From NCBI RefSeq assembly GCF_024298865.1, contig NZ_CP101161.1, positions 2,625,227 through 2,689,226 on the forward strand: 64,000 nt of DNA, written 5' to 3'. Positions 16,336-25,474 of the stretch are shown in pieces. Source of the DNA: Halorarius halobius. Lineage in GTDB: Archaea; Halobacteriota; Halobacteria; Halobacteriales; Haloarculaceae. The stretch's first letter is position 1; the number at the start of each line of letters is the position of its first letter. The position numbers and the translations under genes were made by a program. Under the pieces are notes generated by a model, which was not told where the DNA came from, did not search any database, and worked only from the letters and a program-made list of their open reading frames with translations.

Positions 16336-16500
16336 TTATCGGAGGAGCCGCCACGCGAGATACGCGACCACCCCGAGAACAGCTATCATGCCGGAGAGCA
16401 ACAGCTGTTGGAGGACGAAGAACCCGTAGAGGAGGACACCGACGACGAACACGACTGTGAGACCCAGAGCGGCCGCGTCGGTCGTGTCTTCGGAGGGCAT
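16336..16500 (-). CDS. Small two-helix membrane protein, 54 residues
   Basis: ATG at 16500, TAA at 16336. The protein starts MPSEDTTDAA and then has two hydrophobic segments (LGLTVVFVVGVLLYGFFVL and MIAVLGVVAYLAW), ending in RRLLR-like basic residues, so a hairpin with the C-terminus inside is likely. The reading frame fills the gap between the trans-sulfuration gene and aEF-1beta. No family is recognised. Confidence 0.5.
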   Translation of the reverse strand: MPSEDTTDAAALGLTVVFVVGVLLYGFFVLQQLLLSGMIAVLGVVAYLAWRLLR

Positions 16501-16613
16501 AGTAGCCGCAGGATATTCCTCCGACGGTCAAATCGCTTCCGATACGCATGTGGTGGCGCCGCCGGCCACTACGTCCGCTGGTGTGAACCACATCGGCGCC
16601 GGCGGAGCCCCGG

Positions 16614-16638
16614 GCGGTCGCTGGCGACCAGCGACCGC
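16614..16638 (-). terminator. Perfect 11-bp hairpin after aEF-1beta
   Basis: GCGGTCGCTGG (16614-16624) and CCAGCGACCGC (16628-16638) pair perfectly around CGA, about 20 bases beyond the aEF-1beta stop. A short T4 run lies between stop and hairpin on the minus strand. It may mark the 3' end of that transcript; archaeal termination relies mainly on T-runs, so this is tentative. Confidence 0.35.
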
Positions 16639-16657
16639 TCGGGAGGTGAAAACCGAG

Positions 16658-16924
16658 CTACAGCCGACCCTGCGACTCGACGGCGACAGACTCGACGTCC
16701 TCGACGCCCGAGAACGCCTCCTCGACGGCCTCGCTCCCGCCCGAATCGTCGGGAACGATGACGGTCGGAAGCAGGGCGGTCAGCCCGAACGCGACGTCGT
16801 CACGCTCGAACCCCTTGATTTTCGCGCCCTCCGGCAGGGACTTCTCGAGGCGGTCCTGGAGTTCGTCCAGGTCGACCTCGGGGCTCTCCGGCATGACCTT
16901 GAGTTTGACGGCGACCTTCCCCAT
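16658..16924 (-). CDS. Translation elongation factor aEF-1beta
   Basis: 88 residues, the full archaeal length. It is the nucleotide-exchange factor for aEF-1alpha. It begins [20 protein letters not shown] and has [31 protein letters not shown] and [18 protein letters not shown], the conserved ferredoxin-like fold. It starts 2 bases after the zinc-finger microprotein on the same strand, so the two are co-transcribed. Confidence 0.95.
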   Translation of the reverse strand: MGKVAVKLKVMPESPEVDLDELQDRLEKSLPEGAKIKGFERDDVAFGLTALLPTVIVPDDSGGSEAVEEAFSGVEDVESVAVESQGRL

Positions 16925-16926
16925 GG

Positions 16927-17106
16927 TTACGGCCCCGTGAACCCGCAGTCCGGGCACTCGTAGAGGTTGCTCTGTTTGCGGCACTTCGAACACCGGTAGA
17001 TCTCGTGCCCGCAGTCGGGACACTTGAACCGGGCGGCGCTCGTCCCGGAGATGTTGATTCCGCAGGAGATGCACTTGCGTGCACGCTTCTGCTCGCTCTC
17101 GCTCAT
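16927..17106 (-). CDS. Zinc-finger microprotein (four C-x2-C motifs)
   Basis: 59 residues from ATG 17106. Four paired cysteine motifs are visible: CISCG, CPDCG, CSKC and CPDCG. Length and arrangement match the Haloferax volcanii protein HVO_2753, reported to bind zinc and to be needed for swarming and biofilm behaviour. The cotranscribed aEF-1beta suggests a translation link, but this is not proven. The TATA-like GGTTTAACC lies about 25 bases upstream. An in-frame extension to 17160 would cross that box. Confidence 0.88.
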   Translation of the reverse strand: MSESEQKRARKCISCGINISGTSAARFKCPDCGHEIYRCSKCRKQSNLYECPDCGFTGP

Positions 17107-17191
17107 ACGCGCAGGTGCGTGGTCGCGAGGTTTAACCCTTTTCAAAGGCGCGCGGCCCAACTTTCTTGCACGGTGGTGTGAACGGACTGAT

Positions 17192-17542
17192 ATGGACAGC
17201 CTCCGCGCGCTCGCACCGCATCTGCTCCGCTACACCGGTCTGTACGCGGGTCTCGTCGTCGCCGCGGCGTACGCCGGGAGCGTCGCCGTCGGCTACTCGT
17301 TCGGCAACGCGGCGCTACTGCTCGCGCTGGTCGGGTTCGTCGTCGGCCCGGTCCTGTTCGCCGTCTCCGACGAGGGGCTGGACGCGGCGGCCGCGGGCGG
17401 CGAAGTCGGCTTCCGGGGCATCACCGACCCGAGCGCGATGCAACCGGAGTCGCTGTCGTTCCCCGGCAAGGCCGAGGTGGGGCTGTTCATGCTCGGACTG
17501 GCCGCGTGGGGCGTCGTCGCGCTGGCGGCGCTCTCCGCCTAG
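17192..17542 (+). CDS. Membrane protein of unknown function
   Basis: 116 residues from ATG 17192. Three hydrophobic segments are present ([59 protein letters not shown]) with an acidic loop between the second and third. Similar small proteins are frequent in haloarchaea without assigned function. Its TAG stop shares a CTAG with the convergent gene at 17539. Earlier in-frame codons would run into the zinc-finger gene. Confidence 0.6.
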   Translation: MDSLRALAPHLLRYTGLYAGLVVAAAYAGSVAVGYSFGNAALLLALVGFVVGPVLFAVSDEGLDAAAAGGEVGFRGITDPSAMQPESLSFPGKAEVGLFMLGLAAWGVVALAALSA

Positions 17543-18099
17543 CTTCCGGGGAGGATGTCGCCCAGCGCCGCGCCGATGGCCATCGGGACGAACGCCACCG
17601 CCACCGTCGAGACGGCGAGCCACGGCTCCGCCCAGTCGACCCGGCCCCACGCGGTCATCGCCACGAGGGCGGTGGCGAACGACGCGGCGACGACGCCCGC
17701 CAGTCGCCGGGGGACGACGCCGAAAATCGGGTCCCTGACCCGGACGTCCTGGTAGTCAGCGACGTAGACGATGCCGTACACGAGCGCCACGGCGGCCGCG
17801 AGCGTCCCGGCGAGCGCGAGCGGTCGTGCCGCGAGCACCGCGCCCACCTCGCTCGTTCCCCCCTCGACGAACATCGGGATGCCGAACAGCAACGCGCCGA
17901 GCGTCGCCTCCGCGAGGTCCGTCCGGTCGAAGCCGACGATGACGTTACCGAGCCCCCGCGGCTGTAGCTCCGCCACCTGTGCCATCAGGTCGTCCACCTG
18001 CTCGCGCGCCTCCGGGTCGTCGACTTCCCGTTTGAGCTCGGCTAACCCGTCGACCACCTCCTCGGGGGTGGGCTCGTCGGCGGGGTCGTCGGCCGACAT
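17539..18099 (-). CDS. DUF2391-like membrane protein
   Basis: 186 residues from ATG 18099 (a GTG one codon earlier is also possible). A soluble acidic N-terminus with a predicted coiled helix (EEVVDGLAELKREVDDPEAREQVDDLMAQV, shown here only in outline) is followed by five or so hydrophobic segments with FGIPMFVEGGTSEVGAVLA and WGRVDWAEPW. This resembles DUF2391 membrane proteins; function unknown. The start overlaps the stop of the 3-hydroxyacyl-CoA dehydrogenase gene, so the two may be co-translated. Confidence 0.65.
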   Translation of the reverse strand: MSADDPADEPTPEEVVDGLAELKREVDDPEAREQVDDLMAQVAELQPRGLGNVIVGFDRTDLAEATLGALLFGIPMFVEGGTSEVGAVLAARPLALAGTLAAAVALVYGIVYVADYQDVRVRDPIFGVVPRRLAGVVAASFATALVAMTAWGRVDWAEPWLAVSTVAVAFVPMAIGAALGDILPGS

Positions 18100-18959
18100 C
18101 ACTCCGCGGGCCGGACGGCCTCCCCGTTCGCCCAGACGTAGAACCCCTCGCCCGTCTTCTTGCCGAGTTTGCCGGCCCGGACCTTTCGTTTGAGCACCTG
18201 CGGCGGGCGGAACCGCTCGCCCAACTCCTCGCGGAGGTACTCGAGGATGTCGAGACGTACGTCCAGCCCGACCACGTCGGTTAGCTTCAGCGGCCCCATC
18301 GGGTGCCGGTAGCCGAGTTCCATCGCGGCGTCGATGTCGTCGGGCGCGGCGACGCCGCTCTCGACCATCCGCATCGCCTCACAGCCGAGCGCGACACCGA
18401 GCCGGGAGGAGGCGAACCCGGGCGTGTCGCGGACGACGACCGCCTCCTTGTCGAGCCCCTCGACGAACCCGACGGCGCGGTCCTCGACGGCGGTTCGCTC
18501 GCCGAGGACGACTTCCACCAGCCCCATCACGTACGCCGGGTTGAAGAAGTGGAGGCCGACGCCCCGCGAGGGCTCGTCGAGCGCGTCCATCACCGTCGTC
18601 ACGGACAGCGACGAGGTGTTCGTCGCCACCAACGCGTCCTCGGCGAGGACCCCCTCGATTTCGGAGAGGACGGCGTGCTTGAGGTCGACGTCCTCGGGAA
18701 CTGCCTCGATGGCGACGCCCGCGCCCGAGAGCGCGTCGACGCTGTCGGTGAACGTCAGGCGGTCGAGCGCCGCGTCGCGCTCGTCGTCGGTGAGCTTTCC
18801 GCGCTCGACGCCGCCCGCGAGGTTCGACTCGACGTGGTCGCGCGCCGCATCGAGCGCATCCGAGTCGACGTCCCGCAGGGTCACCTCGTGGCCGGCGACG
18901 GCACAGACGTGTGCGATGTCGCGACCCATCGTCCCCGCACCGAGTACGGCTACGTGCAT
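18099..18959 (-). CDS. 3-hydroxyacyl-CoA dehydrogenase
   Basis: 286 residues from ATG 18959. The NAD site is VLGAGTMGRDIAHVCAVAG at about 5-23, the catalytic His is in LHFFNPAYVMGLVEVV, and the C-terminal domain has LGYRHPMGPLKLTDVVGLD and GKLGKKTGEGFYVW. It oxidises 3-hydroxyacyl-CoA to 3-ketoacyl-CoA in beta-oxidation or in phenylacetate catabolism (PaaH-like), and 3-hydroxybutyryl-CoA use is also possible. Thiolase genes lie just upstream on the same strand. The start at 18959 rather than 19007 is supported by the nucleotide-binding strand beginning there. Confidence 0.9.
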   Translation of the reverse strand: MHVAVLGAGTMGRDIAHVCAVAGHEVTLRDVDSDALDAARDHVESNLAGGVERGKLTDDERDAALDRLTFTDSVDALSGAGVAIEAVPEDVDLKHAVLSEIEGVLAEDALVATNTSSLSVTTVMDALDEPSRGVGLHFFNPAYVMGLVEVVLGERTAVEDRAVGFVEGLDKEAVVVRDTPGFASSRLGVALGCEAMRMVESGVAAPDDIDAAMELGYRHPMGPLKLTDVVGLDVRLDILEYLREELGERFRPPQVLKRKVRAGKLGKKTGEGFYVWANGEAVRPAE

Positions 18960-19003
18960 GGGACGGCTGGCGGCGGCTGGATACGTAAGGGTTCGCCGTG
19001 GGG

Positions 19004-20407
19004 TCACTCCACGGCGCGGACCTTGAACCCGTAGCGCGTCACGCTCTCCTGGGTGTAGAGTCGCCGCTGGACCGCTTTCACCCGGTCGCCGACCGACGCC
19101 TCGCCCACCACCATCGCGGGTGCCGTCGCCGTCTCGTCGTCGGGCGTGTCGAACGCGACGATGGCGACGCCGAACCCGCCGGCCCGCGACTGGAGTTCAG
19201 CGAACTCCGGCGGTGCGCCGCCCTTCCCTATCTCCGTGTGGGCCTCGACCGTCCCGGTGCCCGGAAGCGCCACTTCCTCGTACTCGACGAGCGAGTCACA
19301 GCCACGGCAGGCACCTTCCGGCGGGAATGTGTAGGCCCCGCAGTCGGGACACCGGCCGGCGACGAGGCGGTGGCGCTGGGGGAGCGACCGGTGCCACGTC
19401 GGCACCGACACGTACGCGCCGCCGCCGTCCGGCTCCTCGGCCGTGATTTCGCCCCGAAGGCGCAGGTACTCGCCGTAGTTCACCGACTCCGCTCCGTCGA
19501 GCGCGAGCGCCGTAGGGACCTCGCCCCCGCGCTCGAGCACGAGCGCGTCCGCGCCGGCACCCGACCCCCACGCGGCGGCCAGCAGGCGGTCGGCGCCGGC
19601 ATCGAGTGCCTTCGCCATCCCGAGCGGCACGGACGCCGCCCCGGTGTCACCGAGAGTCGACACCGTCTCGGGGGCCGCGACGGCGTCGGTGTCGACGCCG
19701 AGCGCCGACGCCGCACGGTACGGCAGTTTCCCGTCGGGCATCTGGACCGCGGCCGCATCCACCTCGCCCGCGTCGACCCGGTCGGCCGCGGCCGCGAGCG
19801 GGTCGACGAACGCGTTCCGGTCGTAGGTGCCGGCGTCGATGCCGTCGAGGGTGTCGCTCCCGCGCTCGCGGAACCGGGTGCCGGGGTACGCCTGGGCGTG
19901 TTCCGCGCGGTCGACGACGGCGACGGGCGCGTCCGGACCGACGAGGAAGGCGGCGGCCCCCGCGCCGGCGGCGTGGCCGCGCGCGTCGTGAGGTTCGCCC
20001 CGCGGGCAGTCGCTGGCCACGACGAGACCGCGCTCGGGTGCGGCATCGAGCGCCAGCGCCAGCGCCCGGGTCCCGGCGCGCGTGCTCCCGGTGACGACGT
20101 GACGGGTCGCGTCTTCGGGGACGCCCAGCAGGGAGCCGAGGCGCGCGGTCAGGTCCTCCTCCTCCAGCGGCGGCGTGGTGGTGGCGACGGCGAGAAAATC
20201 GAGGTCCGGTCCGTCGCTACCGGCCGCCTCCAGCGCCCGGGTCGCCGCGGCCCACGCCATCGTCACGGCGTCTTCGTCGGCGTCCGGCACCGCGGTCGTC
20301 TCGATGCCCGACGCTTCGAACCGCCCCCACGCGTCCGCGATTTCGTCGGCGGAAATCCGGTGGTCGGGGGCGTACGCGCCGACCGCGTGGATGCCGGCGT
20401 CGGTCAT
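19004..20407 (-). CDS. Thiolase-fold protein fused to a DUF35 zinc ribbon/OB domain
   Basis: 467 residues. Residues 1-310 look like an HMG-CoA synthase / KAS III type thiolase fold (GIHAVGAYAPDHRI, DLDFLAVATTTPP, GDTGAASVPLGMA), and 335-467 form a DUF35 unit with zinc ligands C353, C356, C367, C370 (CPDCG, CRGC) and an OB fold. At the expected nucleophile the sequence reads VTGSTRAGTRAL, with Ser108 where Cys would be, so a classic condensing reaction looks unlikely. DUF35 proteins assist thiolases, for example by binding acyl-CoA. It overlaps the thiolase stop by 4 bases, so a complex with that thiolase is the best guess. Confidence 0.78.
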   Translation of the reverse strand: MTDAGIHAVGAYAPDHRISADEIADAWGRFEASGIETTAVPDADEDAVTMAWAAATRALEAAGSDGPDLDFLAVATTTPPLEEEDLTARLGSLLGVPEDATRHVVTGSTRAGTRALALALDAAPERGLVVASDCPRGEPHDARGHAAGAGAAAFLVGPDAPVAVVDRAEHAQAYPGTRFRERGSDTLDGIDAGTYDRNAFVDPLAAAADRVDAGEVDAAAVQMPDGKLPYRAASALGVDTDAVAAPETVSTLGDTGAASVPLGMAKALDAGADRLLAAAWGSGAGADALVLERGGEVPTALALDGAESVNYGEYLRLRGEITAEEPDGGGAYVSVPTWHRSLPQRHRLVAGRCPDCGAYTFPPEGACRGCDSLVEYEEVALPGTGTVEAHTEIGKGGAPPEFAELQSRAGGFGVAIVAFDTPDDETATAPAMVVGEASVGDRVKAVQRRLYTQESVTRYGFKVRAVE

Positions 20408-21582
20408 CCCATCACCTCCTTTTCCCGCTCGAACAGGTGGACGACCGCCGCACCGCCGCTCCCGCCGACGTTGTGGGTGAGGCCGACCCGCGGGTCGTCG
20501 AGTTGTCGGTCGCCAGCCTGCCCGGACAGTTGCTCGAACGCCTCGACCACCTGCCCGGCACCGGTCGCGCCGATGGGATGGCCCTTCGACTTCAGGCCGC
20601 CGGAGGTGTTGACGGGTATCTCGCCGTCCGGGCGGGTCGCACCCGACTCGATGAACGGCCCGGCCTCGCCGCGCTCACAGAGGCCCAGGTCCTCGTAAGC
20701 CATCAGTTCCGCGATGGCGAAGCAGTCGTGGACCTCCGCGAAATCGAGGTCGTCGGGGCTGTGGTCGGCCATCCCGTAGGCGCCGTCCGCCGCGCGGCGG
20801 GCGGCCGGCACGCCCGCGTACGTGTCGCGCTGGAACAGCCCCACGCGGTCCGACGCGGCCCCGACCCCGGCGACTCGAATCGGGTCGTCGGTGAACTCCC
20901 CGACGACGTCTTCGCTGACTATCAGCGCCGCCGCGGCGCCGTCCGTCGTCGGACAGCAGTGGTACAGCGTGAGCGGGTCCGCGACGGTGGGCGCCGACAT
21001 CGCGTCGTCGAGCGAGCACTCGAAGCCGAGTTGTGCGTGGGGGTTGTCGGCGCCGTTGGCGTGGTTCTTCACCGCGACGTGGGATAGCTGCTCGGCCGTC
21101 GTTCCGTGTTCCCGCATGTGCGCGGAGGCCATCTGCGCGTAGACGCCCGCGAACGTCGTTCCGGAGAGGCGTTCCCACTCCGTCTCGCCGGAGACGCCCA
21201 GCCAGTAGCGGACGGCGTCGCCCGAGGCGTCGGTCATCACCTCGACGCCGCCCGCGAGCACCACGTCGGCCATCCCCGACTTCACCGCCTGGACGGCCTG
21301 GCGGACGGCGTAGCCCGAGGCGGCGCAGGCGTTCTCGACGCGCGTGACGGGGACGCCGTGGAGGCCGACGTGTTCGGTGACGGCCGGCCCCGACAGCCCG
21401 AGCTGGCGGCCACCGACGCCGAGCGTGCCGACGACGGCTTCGTCGATGCGGTCGGGGTCCATCCCGTCGGGGACGCTCGACACGCAGTCCTCGAACGCCG
21501 TTCGGAACAGCGAGCGGTACGACTCCTCGGGGAACGAGCCGTAGTCGGACTGGCCCGCGCCGACGAGGTAGGCGTCGGTCAC
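20404..21582 (-). CDS. Thiolase family protein (acetyl-CoA acetyltransferase-like)
   Basis: 392 residues from GTG 21582. The nucleophile is C86 in VENACAASG. Other features are HVAVKNHANGADNPHAQLG, LYHCCPTTDGAAAALIVSED, FAEVHDCFAIAELMAYEDLG and the GHPIGATG motif; the final motif reads THNVGGSGGAA, as in SCP2-type thiolases. This group often works with DUF35 partners, and the downstream gene (4-base overlap) is just that. The frame remains open far upstream because of high G+C, but GTG 21582 matches the family N-terminus (YLVGAGQSDYG). Confidence 0.87.
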   Translation of the reverse strand: MTDAYLVGAGQSDYGSFPEESYRSLFRTAFEDCVSSVPDGMDPDRIDEAVVGTLGVGGRQLGLSGPAVTEHVGLHGVPVTRVENACAASGYAVRQAVQAVKSGMADVVLAGGVEVMTDASGDAVRYWLGVSGETEWERLSGTTFAGVYAQMASAHMREHGTTAEQLSHVAVKNHANGADNPHAQLGFECSLDDAMSAPTVADPLTLYHCCPTTDGAAAALIVSEDVVGEFTDDPIRVAGVGAASDRVGLFQRDTYAGVPAARRAADGAYGMADHSPDDLDFAEVHDCFAIAELMAYEDLGLCERGEAGPFIESGATRPDGEIPVNTSGGLKSKGHPIGATGAGQVVEAFEQLSGQAGDRQLDDPRVGLTHNVGGSGGAAVVHLFEREKEVMG

Positions 21583-21693
21583 GCCCGGCCCCCCCGTAGT
21601 CGGTGTCTCGTCTGCATGCCTCCCCCGAGGAAGCCCGGCACAAAGTAACCCCGGCCGGCGTGGACTTATGGCCGTGCCGGCCGACCCGCGTCC

Positions 21694-23673
21694 ATGGACG
21701 ACACGCGCCTCGGCGTCGATGTCGGCGGAACCTTCACCGACGTGGTAGCGGTCCGGGACGGCCGCGTGACCGTCGAGAAGGTGGCTTCGACGCCCGACGC
21801 CCCCGAGGAGGGCGTCCTCGCTGGCGTCGACGCGAGCGACGCCGACCCGGAGGCGGTTACCTACTTCGGCCACGGGACGACCCACGCGACGAACGCGGTG
21901 CTGGAACGCGACTGGGCCGAGACGGCGCTGGTCACGACCGAGGGGTTCCGGGACGCGCTCGAAATCGGCCGGCAAGCCCGCCCCGACCTGTACGACCTCC
22001 ACCAGGAGAAACCCCGTCCGGTGGTGGAGCGGGACCGGCGTTACGAGGTCCCCGAACGACTCGACGAACGTGGCGAGGTGCTCGACCCGCTCGACGAGAG
22101 CGCGGTCCGCGACCTCGCGGACCGCATCGACGCCGACGGCGTCGCCGTCGCCCTCCTCTTTGCCTACGAGAACCCCGCACACGAACGGCGCGTTCGCGAC
22201 CTGCTCGCCGCGGAACTGGACGCTCACGTCTCCGTTTCCTCGGAGGTCCTTCCCGAGATACGCGAGTACGAGCGGACGCTCACGACCGCCCTGAACGCCG
22301 CGCTCGCGCCGCCCGTCGGCCGCTACGTCGGCCGCCTCGACGACGGCCTCCGGGAGCGAGGCGTGACGGCACCCCTTCGCGTGATGGGGTCGAACGGCGG
22401 CGTGATGACCGCCCGCGAGGCCCGCGAGCGGCCGGTGACGACCCTGCTGTCGGGGCCGGCCGCGGGCGTGCAGGGTGCGGCCCACGTCGCGGAGCGCGCC
22501 GGCCTCGCGGACCTCGTCACGATGGACATGGGCGGCACCTCCTGTGACGTGTCGCTCGTTCGCGACGGCGACCCAGTGGTGGCGACGGACGTGACGGTGG
22601 GCGACTACCCCGTCGGCGTGCCGACGGTCGACGTCCACACCGTCGGAGCGGGCGGCGGGTCGATAGCGTCGCTCGACGCCGGTGACGCCCTGCAGGTCGG
22701 CCCCGAATCCGCAGGCGCCGACCCCGGCCCGGCCTGCTACGGCCGCGGCGGAACGCGGCCGACGGTGACCGACGCCCACGCCGTCCTCGGACGCATCGAC
22801 CCCGGGGCGTTCCTGCCCGAGGGCGACGCCACGCTCGCTCGTGAGGCGTTCGAACCGCTCGCCGGTGCGCTCGGCGAGGGCATCGAGGACGCCGCCGCGG
22901 GCGTCCTCCGGGTCGCGAACGCGAACATGGCGGGTGCGCTCCGTGTCGTCACGGTCGAGCGGGGCCACGACCCCCGGGAGTTCGGCCTCGTCGCGTTCGG
23001 CGGTGCCGGCCCGCTCCACGCCGCGGCACTCGCCGAGGAGGTGGGGATGCGGGAGGTACTGGTCCCCCGGACTGCGGGCGTGCTCTCGGCGCTGGGCCTG
23101 CTCGTCTCCGACGTGGTGGCCGACGAGTCGGCGTCCCGGGTCCGGCCGTGGAGCGACGTGGACCCCGACGCCCTCGGCGAGACGTTCGCCGACCTCGAAG
23201 CCGACGCCCGGGAGCGACTCGGCGACGGCGACGGCGAGGTGCGGGTCGACCACACCGTCGATGTCCGCTACGTCGGCCAGTCGTTCGACGTGCGCGTGCC
23301 GGCCGACGACATCGCGGCCGTCCCCGAGCGGTTCCACGAGCGCCACGAGCGCCGGTACGGCTACGCCGCACCCGACGAGAGCCTCGAACTCGTCACCGTC
23401 CGCGTGCGGGCACGACGCGTCGTCGACCCTCCCGACATCGCGCCCGTCGACCCCGGTAGCACGCTCGCCGACGCCCGGCGCGAGACCCGCGATGTGCGGT
23501 TCGACGACCGGACGCACGACGCCGCAGTCTACGACCGGGAGGCGCTTCCCACCGGCACCGCGTTCGACGGTCCCGCCATCGTCGAGGGCGCCGAGAGCAC
23601 GGTCGTCGTGCGACCCGACGACGCCGCACGTGTCGACGCCGACGGCAACATCCGTCTGGAGGTGAGTGCGTGA
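21694..23673 (+). CDS. hyuA: Hydantoinase/oxoprolinase subunit A (HyuA)
   Basis: 659 residues, normal for the family. The ATPase-like fold shows DVGGTFTDVVAVRDG at about 9-23, GHGTTHATNAVLER, VMGSNGGVM, LLSGPAAGVQGAA, MDMGGTSCDVSLV and HTVGAGGGSIASLD. These enzymes, with HyuB, hydrolyse 5-oxoproline, hydantoins or related cyclic amides, or carboxylate ketones, using ATP; the substrate cannot be read from sequence. The stop overlaps the hyuB start by 4 bases (GTGA). Confidence 0.92.
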   Translation: MDDTRLGVDVGGTFTDVVAVRDGRVTVEKVASTPDAPEEGVLAGVDASDADPEAVTYFGHGTTHATNAVLERDWAETALVTTEGFRDALEIGRQARPDLYDLHQEKPRPVVERDRRYEVPERLDERGEVLDPLDESAVRDLADRIDADGVAVALLFAYENPAHERRVRDLLAAELDAHVSVSSEVLPEIREYERTLTTALNAALAPPVGRYVGRLDDGLRERGVTAPLRVMGSNGGVMTAREARERPVTTLLSGPAAGVQGAAHVAERAGLADLVTMDMGGTSCDVSLVRDGDPVVATDVTVGDYPVGVPTVDVHTVGAGGGSIASLDAGDALQVGPESAGADPGPACYGRGGTRPTVTDAHAVLGRIDPGAFLPEGDATLAREAFEPLAGALGEGIEDAAAGVLRVANANMAGALRVVTVERGHDPREFGLVAFGGAGPLHAAALAEEVGMREVLVPRTAGVLSALGLLVSDVVADESASRVRPWSDVDPDALGETFADLEADARERLGDGDGEVRVDHTVDVRYVGQSFDVRVPADDIAAVPERFHERHERRYGYAAPDESLELVTVRVRARRVVDPPDIAPVDPGSTLADARRETRDVRFDDRTHDAAVYDREALPTGTAFDGPAIVEGAESTVVVRPDDAARVDADGNIRLEVSA

Positions 23674-25433
23674 CCGACCCCGTCACGCTGTCGGTCGTGG
23701 AGAACGCCGCGGCGGCCGTCTGTGAGGAGATGAACGCGACGCTGGTGCGGACGGCGCGCTCCCCGAACATCAAGGAGCGACGCGACTGCTCGTGTGCGCT
23801 GTTCGACCCCGAGGGCCGGATGGTCGCGCAGGCCGAGAACATCCCGGTCCACCTCGGCGCGATGCCGTTCTCCGTCGAGGCGGCGCTCGACCGCTTCCCC
23901 GCCGACTCCCTCGCTCCGGGCGACGCCGTCCTGCTCAACGACCCGTACCACGGCGGCGCACATCTTCCCGACCTGACGCTCGTCGAACCCGTATTCCACG
24001 ACGGCGACCTCGTCGCACTCGTCGCCAACCGCGCACACCACGCCGACGTTGGCGGGGCGACGGCCGGCTCTGTCGCGGCTGACTCGACGGACCTGTACCA
24101 GGAGGGCCTGCGGATTCCCCCGGTCAAGATACGCGAGTCGGGAGCCCCGAACGAGGCCGTCCGCGACGTGCTGTTCGCCAACGTCCGTACGCCCGACGAG
24201 CGCCGGGGTGACCTCCGGGCACAGGCGGCCGCCAACGAGGTCGGCGCGCGTCGGTTCCGCGAACTCGTCGACGACCGGGGGAACGAGTCGCTGGCCGATG
24301 CCCTCGACGAACTGCGGGCGTACAGCGAGCGGCGGATGCGCGCCGAAATCGACGACCTGCCGGACGGTAGCTACCGCTTCGAGGACTACCTCGACGACGA
24401 CGGCCGGGGCAACGCGGACCTCCCGATAGTCGTCACCGTCACCGTTGACGGCGACGACCTCGCCGTCGATTTCGCGGACACCGCTGACCAGACCGCGGGG
24501 CCGCTGAACGCCCCGCCCGCGGTGACCGCCAGCGCGACGTACTTCGCAGTGCGGGCCGTCACCGACCCCGACATCCCGCCGAACGCCGGCGCGTACGCGC
24601 CCATCGACCTCTCGTTGCCGGGCGGGAGCCTCGTCGACCCCGACCCGCCCGCGCCCGTCGTCGGCGGCAACCTCGAAACCTCCCAGCGGGTCACCGACGC
24701 CGTGCTCGGCGCGTTCGCGCGGGCAGTTCCCGAGCGGGCCGCGGCCGCGGGTCAGGGGACGATGAACAACGTCACGTTCGGCGGGACGGACCCCCGTGAC
24801 GGGACGGACGTGAACGGCGGTGGGACGCCGGCAGGAGGGGACGGAAACGGCGGTGGGACGCCGGCAAGAGGGGACGGAAACGGCGGTGGGACGCCGGCAA
24901 GAGGGGACGGAAACGGCGGTGGGACGCCGTTCACGTTCTACGAGACGCAGGGCGGGGGCTTCGGCGGCCGCGCGGGCGCCGACGGCATGGACGGCGTGCA
25001 GGTCCACATGACGAACACGCTCAACACGCCGGTCGAGGTGCTCGAAACCGCGTACCCGCTCCGGGTCCGCGCGTACGCACTCCGGCCGGACACCGGCGGC
25101 GACGGCGAGTTCCGGGGCGGCCTCGGCCTCCGCCGGGACATCGAAGTCCGGACCGACTGCACCTGCTCGGTGCTCGCTGACCGCCAGCGTTACGCCCCCT
25201 ACGGCATCGAGGGGGGCGAGGACGGCGCGACGGGCGAGACGCGCGTGAACGGCGACCGCGTGCCGGGGAAGTCGACGCACGAACTCGACGCGGGGGACGT
25301 GGTCTCCCTCCGAACGCCCGGCGGCGGCGGGTACGGCGACTCCGCGGCCCGCGATTCCGCCGCACGGGAGCGTGACCTACGCCTGGGGAAGGTGACCGAG
25401 GCGGCCGGGGCGGACGACGACGCCGAGGACTGA
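23670..25433 (+). CDS. hyuB: Hydantoinase/oxoprolinase subunit B (HyuB) with an internal repeat
   Basis: 587 residues from GTG 23670. Family features are MNATLVRTARSPNIKERRDCS near residue 24 (first 20 only are typical), HLGAMPFSV, NDPYHGGAHLPDLTL, RAHHADVGG, GNLETSQRVTDAV and GQGTMNNVTFGG. Just after NVTFGG the family normally continues to FYETQGGGFGGR, but here about 45 residues of Gly/Asp/Asn/Thr intervene, made of an 11-residue repeat GDGNGGGTPAR. The C-terminal RPDTGGDGEFRGGLGLRRD and the acidic tail are intact, so the protein is probably functional with a flexible loop. Confidence 0.9.
   Translation: MTDPVTLSVVENAAAAVCEEMNATLVRTARSPNIKERRDCSCALFDPEGRMVAQAENIPVHLGAMPFSVEAALDRFPADSLAPGDAVLLNDPYHGGAHLPDLTLVEPVFHDGDLVALVANRAHHADVGGATAGSVAADSTDLYQEGLRIPPVKIRESGAPNEAVRDVLFANVRTPDERRGDLRAQAAANEVGARRFRELVDDRGNESLADALDELRAYSERRMRAEIDDLPDGSYRFEDYLDDDGRGNADLPIVVTVTVDGDDLAVDFADTADQTAGPLNAPPAVTASATYFAVRAVTDPDIPPNAGAYAPIDLSLPGGSLVDPDPPAPVVGGNLETSQRVTDAVLGAFARAVPERAAAAGQGTMNNVTFGGTDPRDGTDVNGGGTPAGGDGNGGGTPARGDGNGGGTPARGDGNGGGTPFTFYETQGGGFGGRAGADGMDGVQVHMTNTLNTPVEVLETAYPLRVRAYALRPDTGGDGEFRGGLGLRRDIEVRTDCTCSVLADRQRYAPYGIEGGEDGATGETRVNGDRVPGKSTHELDAGDVVSLRTPGGGGYGDSAARDSAARERDLRLGKVTEAAGADDDAED
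24808..24930 (+). repeat. 33-bp tandem repeat inside hyuB
   Basis: Units at 24808-24840, 24841-24873 and 24874-24906, then a partial unit at 24907-24930. Units 2 and 3 are identical; unit 1 differs at a few bases. Each encodes 11 residues, keeping the hyuB frame. The Gly-rich insert occupies a loop between conserved blocks. Confidence 0.92.
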
Positions 25434-25474
25434 CGGGGCGAACCTCTTTGTGAGTTGCCGGCAAGGTTTGCGGC

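Noticed and set aside
21583..23517. In-frame extension of the thiolase upstream of GTG 21582
   Set aside because: It runs antisense through hyuA, whose own frame is strongly conserved. The thiolase N-terminus begins at 21582.
24808..24930. CRISPR array at the 33-bp repeats in hyuB
   Set aside because: Units are directly adjacent without spacers and encode protein in frame, so this is a coding tandem repeat.
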